The notes under the pieces are model-generated. The model ran no database searches, was not told the DNA's origin, and was given only the letters and a program-made list of their open reading frames with translations. This document shows, one piece after another, positions 1 to 9,740 of a stretch of DNA of 64,000 bases. Position numbers and translations under genes: made by a program. This DNA comes from Marinomonas sp. SBI8L (GTDB taxonomy: Bacteria > Pseudomonadota > Gammaproteobacteria > Pseudomonadales > Marinomonadaceae): the NCBI RefSeq assembly GCF_001624705.1, contig NZ_JSEO01000007.1, positions 186,001 through 250,000 on the forward strand, in the 5' to 3' direction. The first letter of the stretch is position 1; each line of letters opens with the position of its first letter.

Positions 1-17
1 ATTAGTATTTTACTCAT
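1..17 (-). CDS. Start of a probable response regulator (partial, BaeR-like)
   Basis: On the minus strand an ATG at 17 opens a frame reading MSKIL before the window ends. It lies 21 bases downstream of the stop of the BaeS-like kinase. MSKIL followed by hydrophobic residues is a common start for OmpR-family response regulators, and sensor and regulator genes are normally adjacent, so the cognate regulator is the best guess. Only five residues are visible, so this rests mainly on position. Confidence 0.4.
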
Positions 18-38
18 GATCTGCTTGATATTCCTAAA

Positions 39-1445
39 TTAAGTTAGCGGTAGCTCGATACGTATACCAAGACCTTGTTTGCTTGAAGAATAGGAGCTAA
101 TTGTACCTCTATGGCCGTTAACAATACTACGGCAGATAGCTAATCCTAAACCTCGTCCGCCTGTTTTGCGGTTTCTTGAGCATTCTGTTCGATAAAAACG
201 TTCAAATATTTTTTCAATATCTCCAGAGCAAATGCCTGGCGCTGAGTCTTCAAAACAAATAACGACTGCGTGCTTTTGCTTTTGTACATGAATGCTTAGC
301 TCGCCCGGTGCTGAAGTGTATTTTAGCGTGTTACTCATTAAATTTGAAAACAATTGATTTAAGCGGTTCGCATCAGCTGTAATCGGGATAGCACGTTTCT
401 TATCAAAGGTTAATGATAAGTTAAGGTTAGCTTCTTCGAATGATCTTTGCATACTAGCAACGGTTTGCTCAAGCACATCAACAACATCGTGCTCTTCCAT
501 CTTGTAATCCATATTACCAGTATCATGCATAGATAACTGGTTAAGATCTTCGATTAAGCGACCCAAATGCACTGTCTCATTCAATAAAGAGCCCAAGCTA
601 TCAGGAGTAACTTTAATGATGCCATCCTGCATGGCTTCTATCTCACCTCGCAAAATAGCAAGAGGCGTCCTTAGTTCGTGAGCGGTATCCGCAACCCAGC
701 GTTTTCTTGCTTCTGTTGTATTTTGTAGTGTACTCGCTAAATGGTTGAGGTCGAATGCCAGCATGCCTAATTCATCACGGCTATTGGTTGGCAGACGAGT
801 GCTATAGCTACCTGATGCCAACTGTCTTGTTGCTTGACTCATTTGGCAGATAGGTCGACTCATTGCTTTAGCAAGACTCCATGTAAACAAAGCTACGATT
901 GCGATCATAAATGCAGAGATAAGCAAGAACGACTCAGCCTGTTTTTTCACAAACTCTATCGTGTGGTGTTGTACAACTTCTTTGAGAGACCTTAAGCCGA
1001 CATAACCAACAATTTCACCCGCTACTTTTACTTTTTGAGTTAAAGCATATTTAAATGGAATTTCACCTATGAGGGTTTCTTTGTCAGCGTTATACAATAA
1101 AAAGCGTTTACGGTACTGCTGAGATGGATAAATCAGATCCAAGTTGGGTGTAAGTGGTGAGGGCACCATGTCAGCGGTACTAGCAAGCTTGGCTTTTTTC
1201 CAATCTTCCTCTAAGCGACTCTCGGATACGAGAAAATCCCAATCCTCATAATAGATGTAGAGGTTTGCTGAGCGGTTAGCCATTTGTCCAAGGTAAGATT
1301 TGTCTTGCTGAATCACATAATTGAAAAAGCCTTGGTCAAAACTCCACTGATAAATCTGCCACATACTACCAATGATAAGTATGTTGGATACGGCAAAAAT
1401 GATAAAAAGTTTATATTTAAGTTTTAATGTAGAAAGAAGGTTCAT
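39..1445 (-). CDS. baeS: Sensor histidine kinase, BaeS type
   Basis: Inner-membrane sensor kinase that would autophosphorylate and pass phosphate to a response regulator; BaeS of E. coli senses envelope stress. An N-terminal membrane segment, a periplasmic loop of about 130 residues and a second membrane segment precede a HAMP linker, the H-box (HELRTPLAILRGE), the N-box (NQLFSNLMSNTLKYT) and the ATP lid. The G1 box reads DSAPG instead of DxGxG and is followed by FERFYRTE-SRNR; both are typical of BaeS. I chose the ATG at 1445 because it places the first membrane segment as in E. coli BaeS; a TTG 18 bases upstream is possible. The probable regulator follows directly. The sensed signal cannot be read from the sequence. 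Confidence 0.75.
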   Translation of the reverse strand: MNLLSTLKLKYKLFIIFAVSNILIIGSMWQIYQWSFDQGFFNYVIQQDKSYLGQMANRSANLYIYYEDWDFLVSESRLEEDWKKAKLASTADMVPSPLTPNLDLIYPSQQYRKRFLLYNADKETLIGEIPFKYALTQKVKVAGEIVGYVGLRSLKEVVQHHTIEFVKKQAESFLLISAFMIAIVALFTWSLAKAMSRPICQMSQATRQLASGSYSTRLPTNSRDELGMLAFDLNHLASTLQNTTEARKRWVADTAHELRTPLAILRGEIEAMQDGIIKVTPDSLGSLLNETVHLGRLIEDLNQLSMHDTGNMDYKMEEHDVVDVLEQTVASMQRSFEEANLNLSLTFDKKRAIPITADANRLNQLFSNLMSNTLKYTSAPGELSIHVQKQKHAVVICFEDSAPGICSGDIEKIFERFYRTECSRNRKTGGRGLGLAICRSIVNGHRGTISSYSSSKQGLGIRIELPLT

Positions 1446-1654
1446 AGGCCATCTGGTTTTCAATTTGTATTAAGTTCAATTTACCCTGAAGCATACGACT
1501 AATCGACCCAAACTGACTAGATGTTGCTTGTGTAAATAAAGAGGAAAAATATTGATTTGGATGTTTTTTAATCAAACTAGGCCCTTTATAATGCCCTGCG
1601 ATTTAATTGCGTCTAAAAGCGTAATTGATAATAGGTTTTAAGTTTATAGTGTAA

Positions 1655-1984
1655 GTGAGTGATATGCCTCCGTTTCGTTTCCATGAAGAAGTTGTTAGAA
1701 AGTTAGATGCTAAGACCCGTCGTAGGGCATGGAGACTAGCTTTAATTCGCTCTAAAGTGTTTTTTAAACCTTGGGTGATGATTAAGCTGAGTGGTTTGTT
1801 TTTAATGATTGCCTGGTTGCTTACTGGCCCGTTAGGTGGGGTGTCTGGAGCTTGGGTGCCTTGGGCTATCGCCTTACCTTTCTTGCTGCCATTTGTGTTA
1901 CACAAAGATTATGAAAAGCATGTGAAACCAGAGCTAATAGCGCTTTCTAAAGAGTTAAAACATAGCGCTAAGGTTTCCTGTTAA
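1655..1984 (+). CDS. Small membrane protein of unknown function
   Basis: A 109-residue protein starting with GTG, with an alternative in-frame ATG at 1664. The basic N-terminal part (RKLDAKTRRRAWR) is probably cytoplasmic. Two hydrophobic stretches, around residues 44-60 and 66-83, separated by a Gly-rich turn, suggest a membrane hairpin. The C-terminus is charged. I do not recognise the family. It lies alone between the divergent kinase and the acyltransferase. There is no strong ribosome site and the codon use looks ordinary, so it is probably real. Confidence 0.6.
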   Translation: MSDMPPFRFHEEVVRKLDAKTRRRAWRLALIRSKVFFKPWVMIKLSGLFLMIAWLLTGPLGGVSGAWVPWAIALPFLLPFVLHKDYEKHVKPELIALSKELKHSAKVSC

Positions 1985-2108
1985 GGTTTCTTCTGAATCT
2001 TCTTTTAGTGACGCCTATTCGTTATTTTCCCTAGGCGAGATAGACTCTCTTTTGTTGATTATAAAAAAACAGTATTATGCTTTTTTGTTATGTTTTATTG
2101 GTGCTGTT

Positions 2109-2993
2109 ATGAGTCATATTTCTTTTCATTTAAAAGCCTCTCTGTCACTTTTGTTGATAGTGTTAAATACTTTATTTTGGTTTACACCAGTGGTTGCGTT
2201 AGGCGTGATTAAGGTTTTAATTCCCAATACTTGGATCAGAGGGAAACTTAATCTTATTATCGATAGAATGGCGACATACTGGATAGCTTTAAATAATCTT
2301 AACCAGTCTCTACTGGGGCGAACAAAAGTAACCCGCTATGATCAAGAGCGTCTCTCTTTAAATGCTTGGTATATGCTCATTTCAAACCATCAATCTTGGG
2401 TGGATATTTTAATCCTGCAAAGAATTTTTAACCGTAAAATTCCTTTTCTCAAATTCTTTCTGAAGCAAGAGCTCATTTGGGTTCCATTTATTGGTCTTAC
2501 TTGGTGGGCACTCGACTTCCCCTTTATGAAGCGTTATAGCCAAGCTGCAATTGCTAAACGCCCAGAGTTGAAGGGTAAAGACATTGAGGTCACACGTAAG
2601 GCCTGTGAAAAGTATCAGTTTTCACCTGTAACCGTGATGAATTTTTTAGAGGGAACAAGGCTAACGGCCAGTAAACATGAGAAACAAGGTAAAAAGTTTA
2701 ATAATCTGCTAACACCAAAAGCTGGCGGCCTAGCTTTTGCACTTTCCGTTATGGGTGAAAGGCTAGATAATTTGTTGGATGTCACTCTGGTTTATCCAAA
2801 CGGAATCCCAAGTTTTTGGGATTACCTTGGTGGTAAGGTTAAAGAGGTGAAAGTACATATCCGAGTTCTTCCTATTTCTGAAGAGCGCATTGGTAATTAT
2901 TTAGAAGATGAGGACTTTCGCAAAGCCTTCCAGCTTTGGGTTAATGAAATCTGGTTGCAAAAAGATCAGCAAATTGAAGTGATGCTGAACTAG
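2109..2993 (+). CDS. yihG: 1-acyl-sn-glycerol-3-phosphate acyltransferase-like protein (YihG family)
   Basis: Membrane-bound PlsC-type acyltransferase, expected to transfer an acyl chain to lysophospholipid at the inner membrane. The catalytic H-x4-D motif appears as NHQSWVD, and the acceptor-binding FLEGTR motif lies further on. KQELIWVPFIGLTWWALDFPF, PKAGG and the Trp-rich C-terminus follow E. coli YihG closely. An N-terminal hydrophobic segment anchors the protein. The open frame extends upstream to a TTG at 2052. I prefer the ATG at 2109 (MSHISFHLK) because it gives a 294-residue protein with the usual YihG N-terminus, though the ribosome site is weak for both. It probably acts beside a main PlsC encoded elsewhere. 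Confidence 0.8.
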   Translation: MSHISFHLKASLSLLLIVLNTLFWFTPVVALGVIKVLIPNTWIRGKLNLIIDRMATYWIALNNLNQSLLGRTKVTRYDQERLSLNAWYMLISNHQSWVDILILQRIFNRKIPFLKFFLKQELIWVPFIGLTWWALDFPFMKRYSQAAIAKRPELKGKDIEVTRKACEKYQFSPVTVMNFLEGTRLTASKHEKQGKKFNNLLTPKAGGLAFALSVMGERLDNLLDVTLVYPNGIPSFWDYLGGKVKEVKVHIRVLPISEERIGNYLEDEDFRKAFQLWVNEIWLQKDQQIEVMLN

Positions 2994-3019
2994 ATAATGA
3001 CGTCTATGTCATTATCTAG
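2990..3019. terminator. Perfect 12-bp hairpin at the yihG stop codon
   Basis: CTAGATAATGAC, loop GTCTAT, then the exact complement. The left arm includes the yihG stop codon. No T-run follows on the plus strand, so it may be a weak terminator or an mRNA-protecting stem. Confidence 0.4.
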
Positions 3020-3036
3020 CGTTACTGTAATATAGG

Positions 3037-3060
3037 CTGATTAAGTAAATCCTTAATCAG
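3037..3060. terminator. 9-bp hairpin at the dld stop codon
   Basis: CTGATTAAG, loop TAAATC, CTTAATCAG. It overlaps the dld stop codon from the opposite side, 17 bases from the yihG hairpin, so each of these convergent genes ends in its own stem. T-rich tails are absent. Confidence 0.35.
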
Positions 3061-5884
3061 CTCTCTTCGCTTGGCTCACCTCATCGAGTAAATAATATAG
3101 TGATTGATAAGGAACGCCTGCATGTTCGCTCAAACCAATCTCACAAGTTCTACTTGATGAAATCCCTCGTTCGCATTCTTTTGGTAATTGCTGCTTAAGA
3201 TTCGCTAAAGCACTTTGGTTTAGCTCAGGATGAGAGAAGCCTTTATCACCGGCGAAACCACAACAACCAATGTCATCTGGCACATAAATATTGTCACACA
3301 GTAGGTTTGCGAGATTTAGCATGCTTGGCTCTAATCCTGCTTTTTTAGTGCTACATGTGACATGAAGGCTGATGCTATCGCTACTTTTTTGAATATTAAG
3401 TGCAGGTACCAAATGCTCTAAGGCGAACCTAACAGGATCATAAGCATCGAGCTTTTTGTCTAGGCCTTGATCTGCACTGTTAATGCAGGGGCTAGTATCA
3501 AATAAAACAGGCCATTTGCCATTTTCAGAAGCCGTGATGAGTGCTTGGTTTAATTGGCTACGCTTCTCATCAGCTTGCTCAAAAAAGCCTTTACTCTGAA
3601 ACGGCATACCACAACAAAGGTCTGATACTTGTTTGGGAAGAATGACGTCAAACCCCGCCTTATCTAATAGCTCGAATATAACTTGAGTTAGACTTCGTGA
3701 ATCCACCTGGTCCGGATCTATGCCTAAAGTTCTATTGGCACAAGAAGGAAAGTACACCACTTTTTTAGTATGGTTTCCTGTATTTGATCTTGTTTCTTTC
3801 AACCAGTGGTTGGCTTTAGGGGTATTAGGACGCCATTCACCCACTGTGCCTTGGCTCACTTTATTTACCTGAGAAACCAGTTTTGACATGGTTTTATTGC
3901 CAATAACATTACGAGTAATGTTAGCGCTATCAAGGGCAACCTTTATTAATTTAGTGCTGGTATCAAAATGTTTCGCAGCCCATTTAGCTTTGTTTTCATT
4001 AACTTTATTGTTTTCCTGTCGTAAGTGGCGTGTCAAATCACCTGTATTGATGCCAACAGGGCATGCCATACTACAAAGCCCACAACCTGCACAGGTATCA
4101 ATGGCTTGATACTGATAATCTTTTTCAAGAGCTGCCAAGCGCTCTTTTTCTTCAGGTGCTGTCGCTAAGCGTGAAAGTTCACGGCTGATCACAATGCGTT
4201 GTCTTGGTGAAAGTGTTAGGTCTTTTGATGGGCAATTTTTCTCGCAAAAGCCGCACTCAATACAGGCATCAATTAATGGGTTACTTGCCGGTAAAGGCTT
4301 TATATTTTCTAAATGAATATTTTTATTATCGTTTAGAATTACTCCTGGATTAAGTATGCCTGTTGGGTCGAATATCTGTTTGATTTTCTCCATGACGCTG
4401 TAACCTGTCTGGCCCCATTCGAGCTCAACAAAGGGAGCCATGTTTCGACCTGTGCCATGTTCTGCTTTAAGTGAGCCTTGGTATTTTCCAACCGTCATAT
4501 TGGCGACATCTTTCATCAATCCATCGTATCTATCAATATCGGTTTGAGTGTCAAAAGATTGTGGGAAAACAAAGTGCAAGTTGCCTTCTAATGCATGGCC
4601 AAAAATAACGGCATCATGGTAATGCCATTTTTCAAACAGCTTATGTAAATCATTAACGGCATTGGCAAGTTCTGCTACTGGATAGGCGACGTCTTCAATT
4701 AGAACAGTAGAGCCTGTGCTTCTTATTGCACCAACAGCTGGGAAAACACCTTTTCGAATTGCCCAATATTGAGCACATAAATTTGCATCTTGGCTAAATT
4801 GGTAATCAAGGCATGCAGGCTCTTCAGCTTGATTTAATACCTGATTGATCTTGTCTACTTGGTCTTCTAGCTGGTGGCGGCATTGGGCTCTGGTTTCGAC
4901 GAGTAATACACATGAGCCTTCTTTTAATTGAGTAATCGTTTGGCTAATTACATCATGATGACGTACAGAGTTTAATGCAGGCCAGTCCATGAGTTCAACG
5001 GCTGCAACAGGTGTGTGCTTTAGACGGCTAACAGCGTCACAAGCTGCTTGAATATCATTAAAAAAGATTAATGCAGAGGCTTTGTGTTTCTCTTCAATCA
5101 TGGTGCGATAAGAGACATTAGCAATAAAGCCTAGAGTACCTTCTGAACCTATGAGTAGGTGAGCAAGGATATCAATAGGATCTGTAAAGTCGGTTAGGGC
5201 ATTTAGGGCATAGCCAGTTGTATTTTTAAGACGATATTTATGTTCAATTTTCTGTTTCAGCTGTGGATCGCTTTTAACGTCTTTAGCTAATTGAGAAAGC
5301 TCTTCTAGCATCTGGCTATGTGACTGCTTGAACTGGGATACTGATTCAGGGTCTGCAGTATTTAACTGGCTGCCATCGGCCATAATGCAATGAATTGACT
5401 CTAGGGTATGGTAGGTATTGTGTGCTGTGCCACAACACATGCCTGAGGCGTTATTAGCCGCTATTCCGCCGATTTTGGCCGAGTTAATAGAAGCAGGATC
5501 TGGTCCAATTTTTCGTCCATAAGGCGCAAGGTATTTGTTTGCCTGAGCACCGATAATACCTGGTTCAAGTTGAATGATTTTACCTTCATCAAAAATTTTA
5601 TAATTTTGCCATTTATTGCCTAATGAAATGAGTACAAATTCAGTAATGGCTTGTCCAGATAGGCTGGTGCCAGCAGCTCGAAAGGTAATTGGAACCGAGA
5701 ATTGGTTTGCTGCTTTTATGATGTGAATGACTTCTGATATCGATCCAACCTTGATAACGGCTTTAGGAATAAGTCGATAGAAGCTGGCATCTGTACCGTA
5801 AGCAAGTGTTCGTAACGGGTCTTCTATGATGTTATTTTCAGCACATATGGCTTTTACTTGATCTAAGAATTCTTGATACTGCAT
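3053..5884 (-). CDS. dld: D-lactate dehydrogenase, FAD/Fe-S one-piece type
   Basis: A 943-residue membrane-associated flavoprotein that would oxidise D-lactate (or a related 2-hydroxyacid) to pyruvate and feed electrons to quinone. Domain order: FAD_binding_4 (about 35-180, RAAGTSLSGQ), FAD-oxidase C domain (about 270-520), two ferredoxin-type clusters (CIECGFCEKNCP near 540, CAGCGLCSMACPVG near 598), then two CCG domains (CCGMPF near 756, CCGFAG near 874). Length and architecture match the Pseudomonas-type Dld of about 940 residues. Two LldR-like palindromes upstream (5896-5911 and 5991-6003) match those at lldR/lldD 38 kb away, which supports lactate over glycolate. It is transcribed alone. 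A generic FAD/Fe-S 2-hydroxyacid dehydrogenase remains possible. Confidence 0.85.
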   Translation of the reverse strand: MQYQEFLDQVKAICAENNIIEDPLRTLAYGTDASFYRLIPKAVIKVGSISEVIHIIKAANQFSVPITFRAAGTSLSGQAITEFVLISLGNKWQNYKIFDEGKIIQLEPGIIGAQANKYLAPYGRKIGPDPASINSAKIGGIAANNASGMCCGTAHNTYHTLESIHCIMADGSQLNTADPESVSQFKQSHSQMLEELSQLAKDVKSDPQLKQKIEHKYRLKNTTGYALNALTDFTDPIDILAHLLIGSEGTLGFIANVSYRTMIEEKHKASALIFFNDIQAACDAVSRLKHTPVAAVELMDWPALNSVRHHDVISQTITQLKEGSCVLLVETRAQCRHQLEDQVDKINQVLNQAEEPACLDYQFSQDANLCAQYWAIRKGVFPAVGAIRSTGSTVLIEDVAYPVAELANAVNDLHKLFEKWHYHDAVIFGHALEGNLHFVFPQSFDTQTDIDRYDGLMKDVANMTVGKYQGSLKAEHGTGRNMAPFVELEWGQTGYSVMEKIKQIFDPTGILNPGVILNDNKNIHLENIKPLPASNPLIDACIECGFCEKNCPSKDLTLSPRQRIVISRELSRLATAPEEKERLAALEKDYQYQAIDTCAGCGLCSMACPVGINTGDLTRHLRQENNKVNENKAKWAAKHFDTSTKLIKVALDSANITRNVIGNKTMSKLVSQVNKVSQGTVGEWRPNTPKANHWLKETRSNTGNHTKKVVYFPSCANRTLGIDPDQVDSRSLTQVIFELLDKAGFDVILPKQVSDLCCGMPFQSKGFFEQADEKRSQLNQALITASENGKWPVLFDTSPCINSADQGLDKKLDAYDPVRFALEHLVPALNIQKSSDSISLHVTCSTKKAGLEPSMLNLANLLCDNIYVPDDIGCCGFAGDKGFSHPELNQSALANLKQQLPKECERGISSSRTCEIGLSEHAGVPYQSLYYLLDEVSQAKRAD

Positions 5885-5895
5885 TTTACACTCAC

Positions 5896-5911
5896 TTTGG
5901 TATGACCAATT
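5896..5911. promoter_or_regulatory. Probable LldR operator 1 of dld
   Basis: TTTGGTATGACCAATT is a near-perfect palindrome centred at 5903, just upstream of the dld start. It has the TGGT-N3-ACCA pattern seen at lldR/lldD and known for FadR-type GntR regulators such as LldR. Its position next to the start suggests repression by blocking transcription. Confidence 0.65.
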
Positions 5912-5990
5912 TGTTTTAATAGTTAAATCTCAAACTACTTGCTGTATTTAGCTTTGTCAAAGGCATTTAATTTAAAAAAATCAATATAGA

Positions 5991-6003
5991 TTGGTCATAC
6001 CTA
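5991..6003. promoter_or_regulatory. Probable LldR operator 2 of dld
   Basis: TTGGTCATACCTA, a less perfect copy centred at 5997. It lies 94 bp (about nine helical turns) from operator 1, a spacing that would allow a DNA loop. The rest of the 353-bp gap 5885-6237 is AT-rich and must hold promoters for dld and for the divergent aminotransferase; I could not assign them. Confidence 0.5.
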
Positions 6004-6237
6004 TTTTGTTTCGTTTTAAATTTTTAGCTTTTCTTTGAGTTTTTTCTTAAGTTTTTGGTTTTAGGTTCATAAAAACTTTCTGAAGCTCTTCTTCTTTCCT
6101 TTCTCTGTCTGGTTTTATCCTGTATAAAATGGCTTTTTTTTATCTGTATGCTCAGCAATCACTTAGCCTGTCTGTTTGAATATAAGATAGTCTTGATAAA
6201 ATTTTGCCAAATTAGAATATGTGTTAGGAAGTTTTGA

Positions 6238-7407
6238 ATGAAGTTGTCTCAGTTGTTAACCGCAAATTCGCAGCAAATGGAAAGTTCACTTGTGCGTGAG
6301 CTTCTACATTATAGTCAGCAGCCAGATATTTTATCTTTTGCTGGTGGCTTGCCTGATGAGGCTTACATGCCTGCTTTCCCTAATATGGAGAGTGTTGCAG
6401 ATAGTCGCCAATATGGTCCAAGCGAAGGTGAGGCGGCATTGCGTGAGCAAGTTGTTGCGACTGTGGCTGAACGTGGTATTCAGGCTGGCTTTGATCAAAC
6501 TTTGATTACAAATGGTTCTCAGCAGGGGCTAGATATAGTCAGTCGCTTGATATTGGATAGTGATTCAATGATTTTGACTGAGCAGCCTACTTACCTTGCT
6601 GCGATTCAGGTGTTTAAATTGCAAGGCGCTCAGATTCAGGATGTAGCGGCAGATGATGAGGGAATGTCAGTATCTGTTATGCGAGAGTTGATAGATCAAC
6701 ATCAGCCAAAAGCCGTTTATTTAATTCCTAACTTTCAAAACCCAGCAGGGCATTGCTATAGCTTGAAGCGTCGTCAAGAGATTGCAGCTCTATTAGATGA
6801 AAAGGGTATTCTATTGATAGAAGATGACCCTTATCGTGATTTGTGCTTTGAAGATGTAGATAGAACACCTATTTCTAGTATGCTTAAAACGGCGCCTTGG
6901 ATATATATGGGGAGTTACTCAAAGGTTTTATGGCCAGGATTAAGAACGGGCTACCTTGTTTCATGTCCAGATATTGCGCCTTATCTTGTTAAGCTAAAAC
7001 AAGCGACTGATTTGCATACGAATCGTTTAGGCCAAAACCTAATTGCTAGCTATTTAGCGACAGGTGAGTTTCCTGCTCATTTAGAAAAGTTGCAGCAAGT
7101 ATATAAGGCGAAGCGCGATACCATGATGTTGGCGTTAGATAAGTATTTGGGTGACCTTGTACAATTTGAAAAACCAGCTGGCGGTATGTTTGTTTGGTTG
7201 ACCTTACCAGAAGGTGTGTCTTCTAAAAAAGTATTGTCAGACGCGCTAGAGCAAAAAGTGCTAATTTTACCTGGCACGCCTTTTTATCCAAATAATAGTG
7301 ATGCCTACGATAGTAATATTCGTTTGAGTTTTGCTCGCGTACCGGAAGATAAGTTAGATTATTCAATCGCATTACTTGCAGATGTGATAAAAGCGCAAAT
7401 GAACTAA
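6238..7407 (+). CDS. PLP-dependent aminotransferase, class I (MocR/LysN-like fold)
   Basis: A 389-residue fold-type I aminotransferase without the GntR DNA-binding domain. It resembles the 2-aminoadipate/kynurenine aminotransferase II (LysN) group. Visible motifs: SFAGGLPDE near the N-terminus, YGPSEGEAALRE, NPAGHCYS, EDDPYRDL, the PLP-lysine region SYSKVLWPGLRTGYL and the C-terminal RLSFA. The AGGAAG ribosome site six bases before the ATG supports the start. The substrate cannot be fixed from the sequence; transamination of aromatic, branched-chain or 2-aminoadipate substrates is typical for the group. It is monocistronic with its own terminator, divergent from dld. Confidence 0.8.
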   Translation: MKLSQLLTANSQQMESSLVRELLHYSQQPDILSFAGGLPDEAYMPAFPNMESVADSRQYGPSEGEAALREQVVATVAERGIQAGFDQTLITNGSQQGLDIVSRLILDSDSMILTEQPTYLAAIQVFKLQGAQIQDVAADDEGMSVSVMRELIDQHQPKAVYLIPNFQNPAGHCYSLKRRQEIAALLDEKGILLIEDDPYRDLCFEDVDRTPISSMLKTAPWIYMGSYSKVLWPGLRTGYLVSCPDIAPYLVKLKQATDLHTNRLGQNLIASYLATGEFPAHLEKLQQVYKAKRDTMMLALDKYLGDLVQFEKPAGGMFVWLTLPEGVSSKKVLSDALEQKVLILPGTPFYPNNSDAYDSNIRLSFARVPEDKLDYSIALLADVIKAQMN

Positions 7408-7431
7408 AGAAGACGTCTTCGTTTTCTGATT

Positions 7432-7460
7432 AAGGCTGCCTCATTGAGGTGGCCTTTTTT
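7432..7460 (+). terminator. Rho-independent terminator after the aminotransferase
   Basis: AAGGCTGCCTC, loop ATT, GAGGTGGCCTT with two G-T wobbles, followed by a T-run. It lies 25 bp after the stop codon. Confidence 0.8.
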
Positions 7461-7673
7461 GTTCTTAAAATTATCTTATGAAAGATGGGGGTTGTATTAA
7501 TCAAGTGTTACTAAGTTTCTTGATACCTTGTTCTACATCACGAAAAGGGTAGCTCAGGCTTTAGTCGTGAACCTACTAGTGTCATTATTTTAGCGATGTA
7601 AGCACTATGTAGCTGATGTTCTGGAGCGGATGTCAAGGATGCTAACAAGGATGTATTAACGAGGTAATCTGCA

Positions 7674-9686
7674 TTGTTAATTGAAGAAAAGCAAATCAGC
7701 GTTTTCATTGAAAATCTGCCAGGTCTAGTTTATTTAAAAGATTTACATGGTAGGTATCTAGCGGTTAACTCCGAATTGCAGCGCTATTTTAGTCAAGATA
7801 AGCCTACCGAAATTCAATTCAATAACCCTAATCAAATTTTGCCTGCGAGCCTAACAACTCTGTGTTGTGAGTATGAGCAAGACTTAACAAAAGACAGTTC
7901 TCAAGTAAGTTTTGAATTTACTCTGAAAAACTTTGCCTGTTTAGACGTTTCGTTAAAGCCATTCCTCTTTGATGGTGAGTTTTGCGCCATTCTTGGTGTA
8001 ATAAAGGATGTTACACAAGAAAAGCTGGTTGCTGATAAAAACTCCCAATATAAAGCTGTTTTCAACTCTGCAAAAGAGGGGATTCTTCTGGCGGGAGTCG
8101 ATTCAAAAATTAGAGCGGTCAACCCAGCCTTTACTGACATTACAGGTTATAGCGCAGATGAAATGATAGGGAATAATCCCTCTATGCTGAGTTCTGGACA
8201 GCATGACTCAAGCTTTTATAGTCAGGTTTATAGGGCGCTTTATCAGGAAGGGCAGTGGCATGGTGAAGTATGGAATAAACGTAAAAATGGCAGCCTTTAC
8301 GTGCAATGGCAAACGATTACAGCGCTAAAAAACGAAAAAGGGGAAATATATGAGTTCCTTGCTGTATTTAGTGATATTACCCATAAAAAGGCGCGTCTTG
8401 AAGCTATTGAGTTTAGAGCTAATTTTGACCATTTAACTGGGTTGCCAAATAGAGCGTATTTTCATGAATTAATGGCTAATCAACTGACGCTCTGCTGCAA
8501 AGAAAAGAGCCAGTGTGCTTTGATGTATCTAGACTTGGATAACTTTAAGCGAATTAATGATTCGTTAGGTCATAGTGTAGGCGATAGTTTGCTCAGAAAG
8601 GTGACTCAAGTACTAACGAATGTGATTGGTGAAACTAATACTGTTTCTCGTCTAGGTGGCGATGAATTTGTGATTATGTTGCCTTCATTTTCACAAATTA
8701 ATGAGCTTGAAAGACTAGCGCAAACAGTGGTTGATGCTTTAAAAGAGCCTTTTGTTATTGAGTCAAGCTTGGTGCATACAGGGGCAAGTATTGGCATTGC
8801 CTTGTCACGAAATGTTGAAGATGTTGAAGAGATTTTACGTCTTGCGGATCTTGCGATGTATAAAGCGAAAGAGCTTGGAAAAGGGCGATATGTGTTTCAT
8901 ACGGGTCAGATGTCGGAAGATGTGCTTTCTGCTCGAAAGCTCGAACTAGAATTGCGAGAGTCAATTTTAAAGCAGGATATACGCGTCGCATTTCAGCCTA
9001 TTGTTGATTTATCTAGTCATGAGGTGCTTGGGTATGAGGCATTGGCAAGGTGGACAACCTCTTCGGGTCAGGTTGTTGCGCCTGATGTTTTTGTTGGTTG
9101 TGCAGAAGAGTTAGGGTTAATTCAAGATTTATTCGAAGTGGTTTACGTTAAAGTCTTGAAGGGATTTTGTGATTTACAGAAACAGCACGCCAAGCGTATT
9201 TATGTGTCTATAAACCTTTCCTGTTATCAAATTCCTAGTCTTTTGGGTGTGGGTTGGATGACAGAACAGCTCAGTCATTATGATTTGGCACCAGAAAATA
9301 TCATCCTTGAGATTACAGAAGGGGTCTTGCTAAAAGACTCGATGAATACTCGTTTATGGTTGGAAAAGGTGAGAGAAGCTGGATATCGTCTAGCTTTAGA
9401 TGACTTTGGTACAGGCTTCTCTTCGCTGGCTTATTTAAAAAGTATACCGGTTGATATTCTTAAAATAGATCGTCGCTTTGTGGCAGATATTGCTAACGAT
9501 GAATCTGATCTTGCTCTTGTGAGTGCTATTCTTGCTATAGCTGAGGCTTTTTCGATTAGAGTGATTGCAGAAGGCGTTGAGCGTGAAAGCCAGAGGCAGG
9601 TCTTGGGGCGTTTAGGTTGTGGTTTAGCACAAGGTTATTATTTTGGCCGACCTGCTGAAGTTGAAAAGAAGGCGTTATTAATTTAA
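7674..9686 (+). CDS. PAS-PAS-GGDEF-EAL protein (cyclic-di-GMP turnover)
   Basis: A 670-residue cytoplasmic protein with two PAS domains (about 1-115 and 120-240, the second with a PAC-type extension), a GGDEF domain with intact RLGGDEF near residue 328, and an EAL domain with YEALARW near 452 and the DDFGTGFSS loop. Both c-di-GMP synthesis and breakdown motifs are present. The RxxD inhibitory site before GGDEF is not evident. No membrane segment is seen, so the PAS domains probably sense an internal signal. It starts with TTG at 7674, supported by GAGG nine bases upstream. It stands alone between a terminator and a small DUF1289 gene. Confidence 0.9.
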   Translation: MLIEEKQISVFIENLPGLVYLKDLHGRYLAVNSELQRYFSQDKPTEIQFNNPNQILPASLTTLCCEYEQDLTKDSSQVSFEFTLKNFACLDVSLKPFLFDGEFCAILGVIKDVTQEKLVADKNSQYKAVFNSAKEGILLAGVDSKIRAVNPAFTDITGYSADEMIGNNPSMLSSGQHDSSFYSQVYRALYQEGQWHGEVWNKRKNGSLYVQWQTITALKNEKGEIYEFLAVFSDITHKKARLEAIEFRANFDHLTGLPNRAYFHELMANQLTLCCKEKSQCALMYLDLDNFKRINDSLGHSVGDSLLRKVTQVLTNVIGETNTVSRLGGDEFVIMLPSFSQINELERLAQTVVDALKEPFVIESSLVHTGASIGIALSRNVEDVEEILRLADLAMYKAKELGKGRYVFHTGQMSEDVLSARKLELELRESILKQDIRVAFQPIVDLSSHEVLGYEALARWTTSSGQVVAPDVFVGCAEELGLIQDLFEVVYVKVLKGFCDLQKQHAKRIYVSINLSCYQIPSLLGVGWMTEQLSHYDLAPENIILEITEGVLLKDSMNTRLWLEKVREAGYRLALDDFGTGFSSLAYLKSIPVDILKIDRRFVADIANDESDLALVSAILAIAEAFSIRVIAEGVERESQRQVLGRLGCGLAQGYYFGRPAEVEKKALLI

Positions 9687-9740
9687 CTGACGATATTATA
9701 GATAAATTGCTATTATCTCTCTATTTGAGGGGGATAAAGT

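Noticed and set aside
150-260. Degenerate ATP-site motif (DSAPG) in the histidine kinase
   Set aside because: BaeS proteins normally carry DSAPG, so it is a family feature and not decay.
1603-1905. A 100-codon minus-strand frame
   Set aside because: It is antisense to the small membrane protein, whose plus-strand product has sensible membrane segments.
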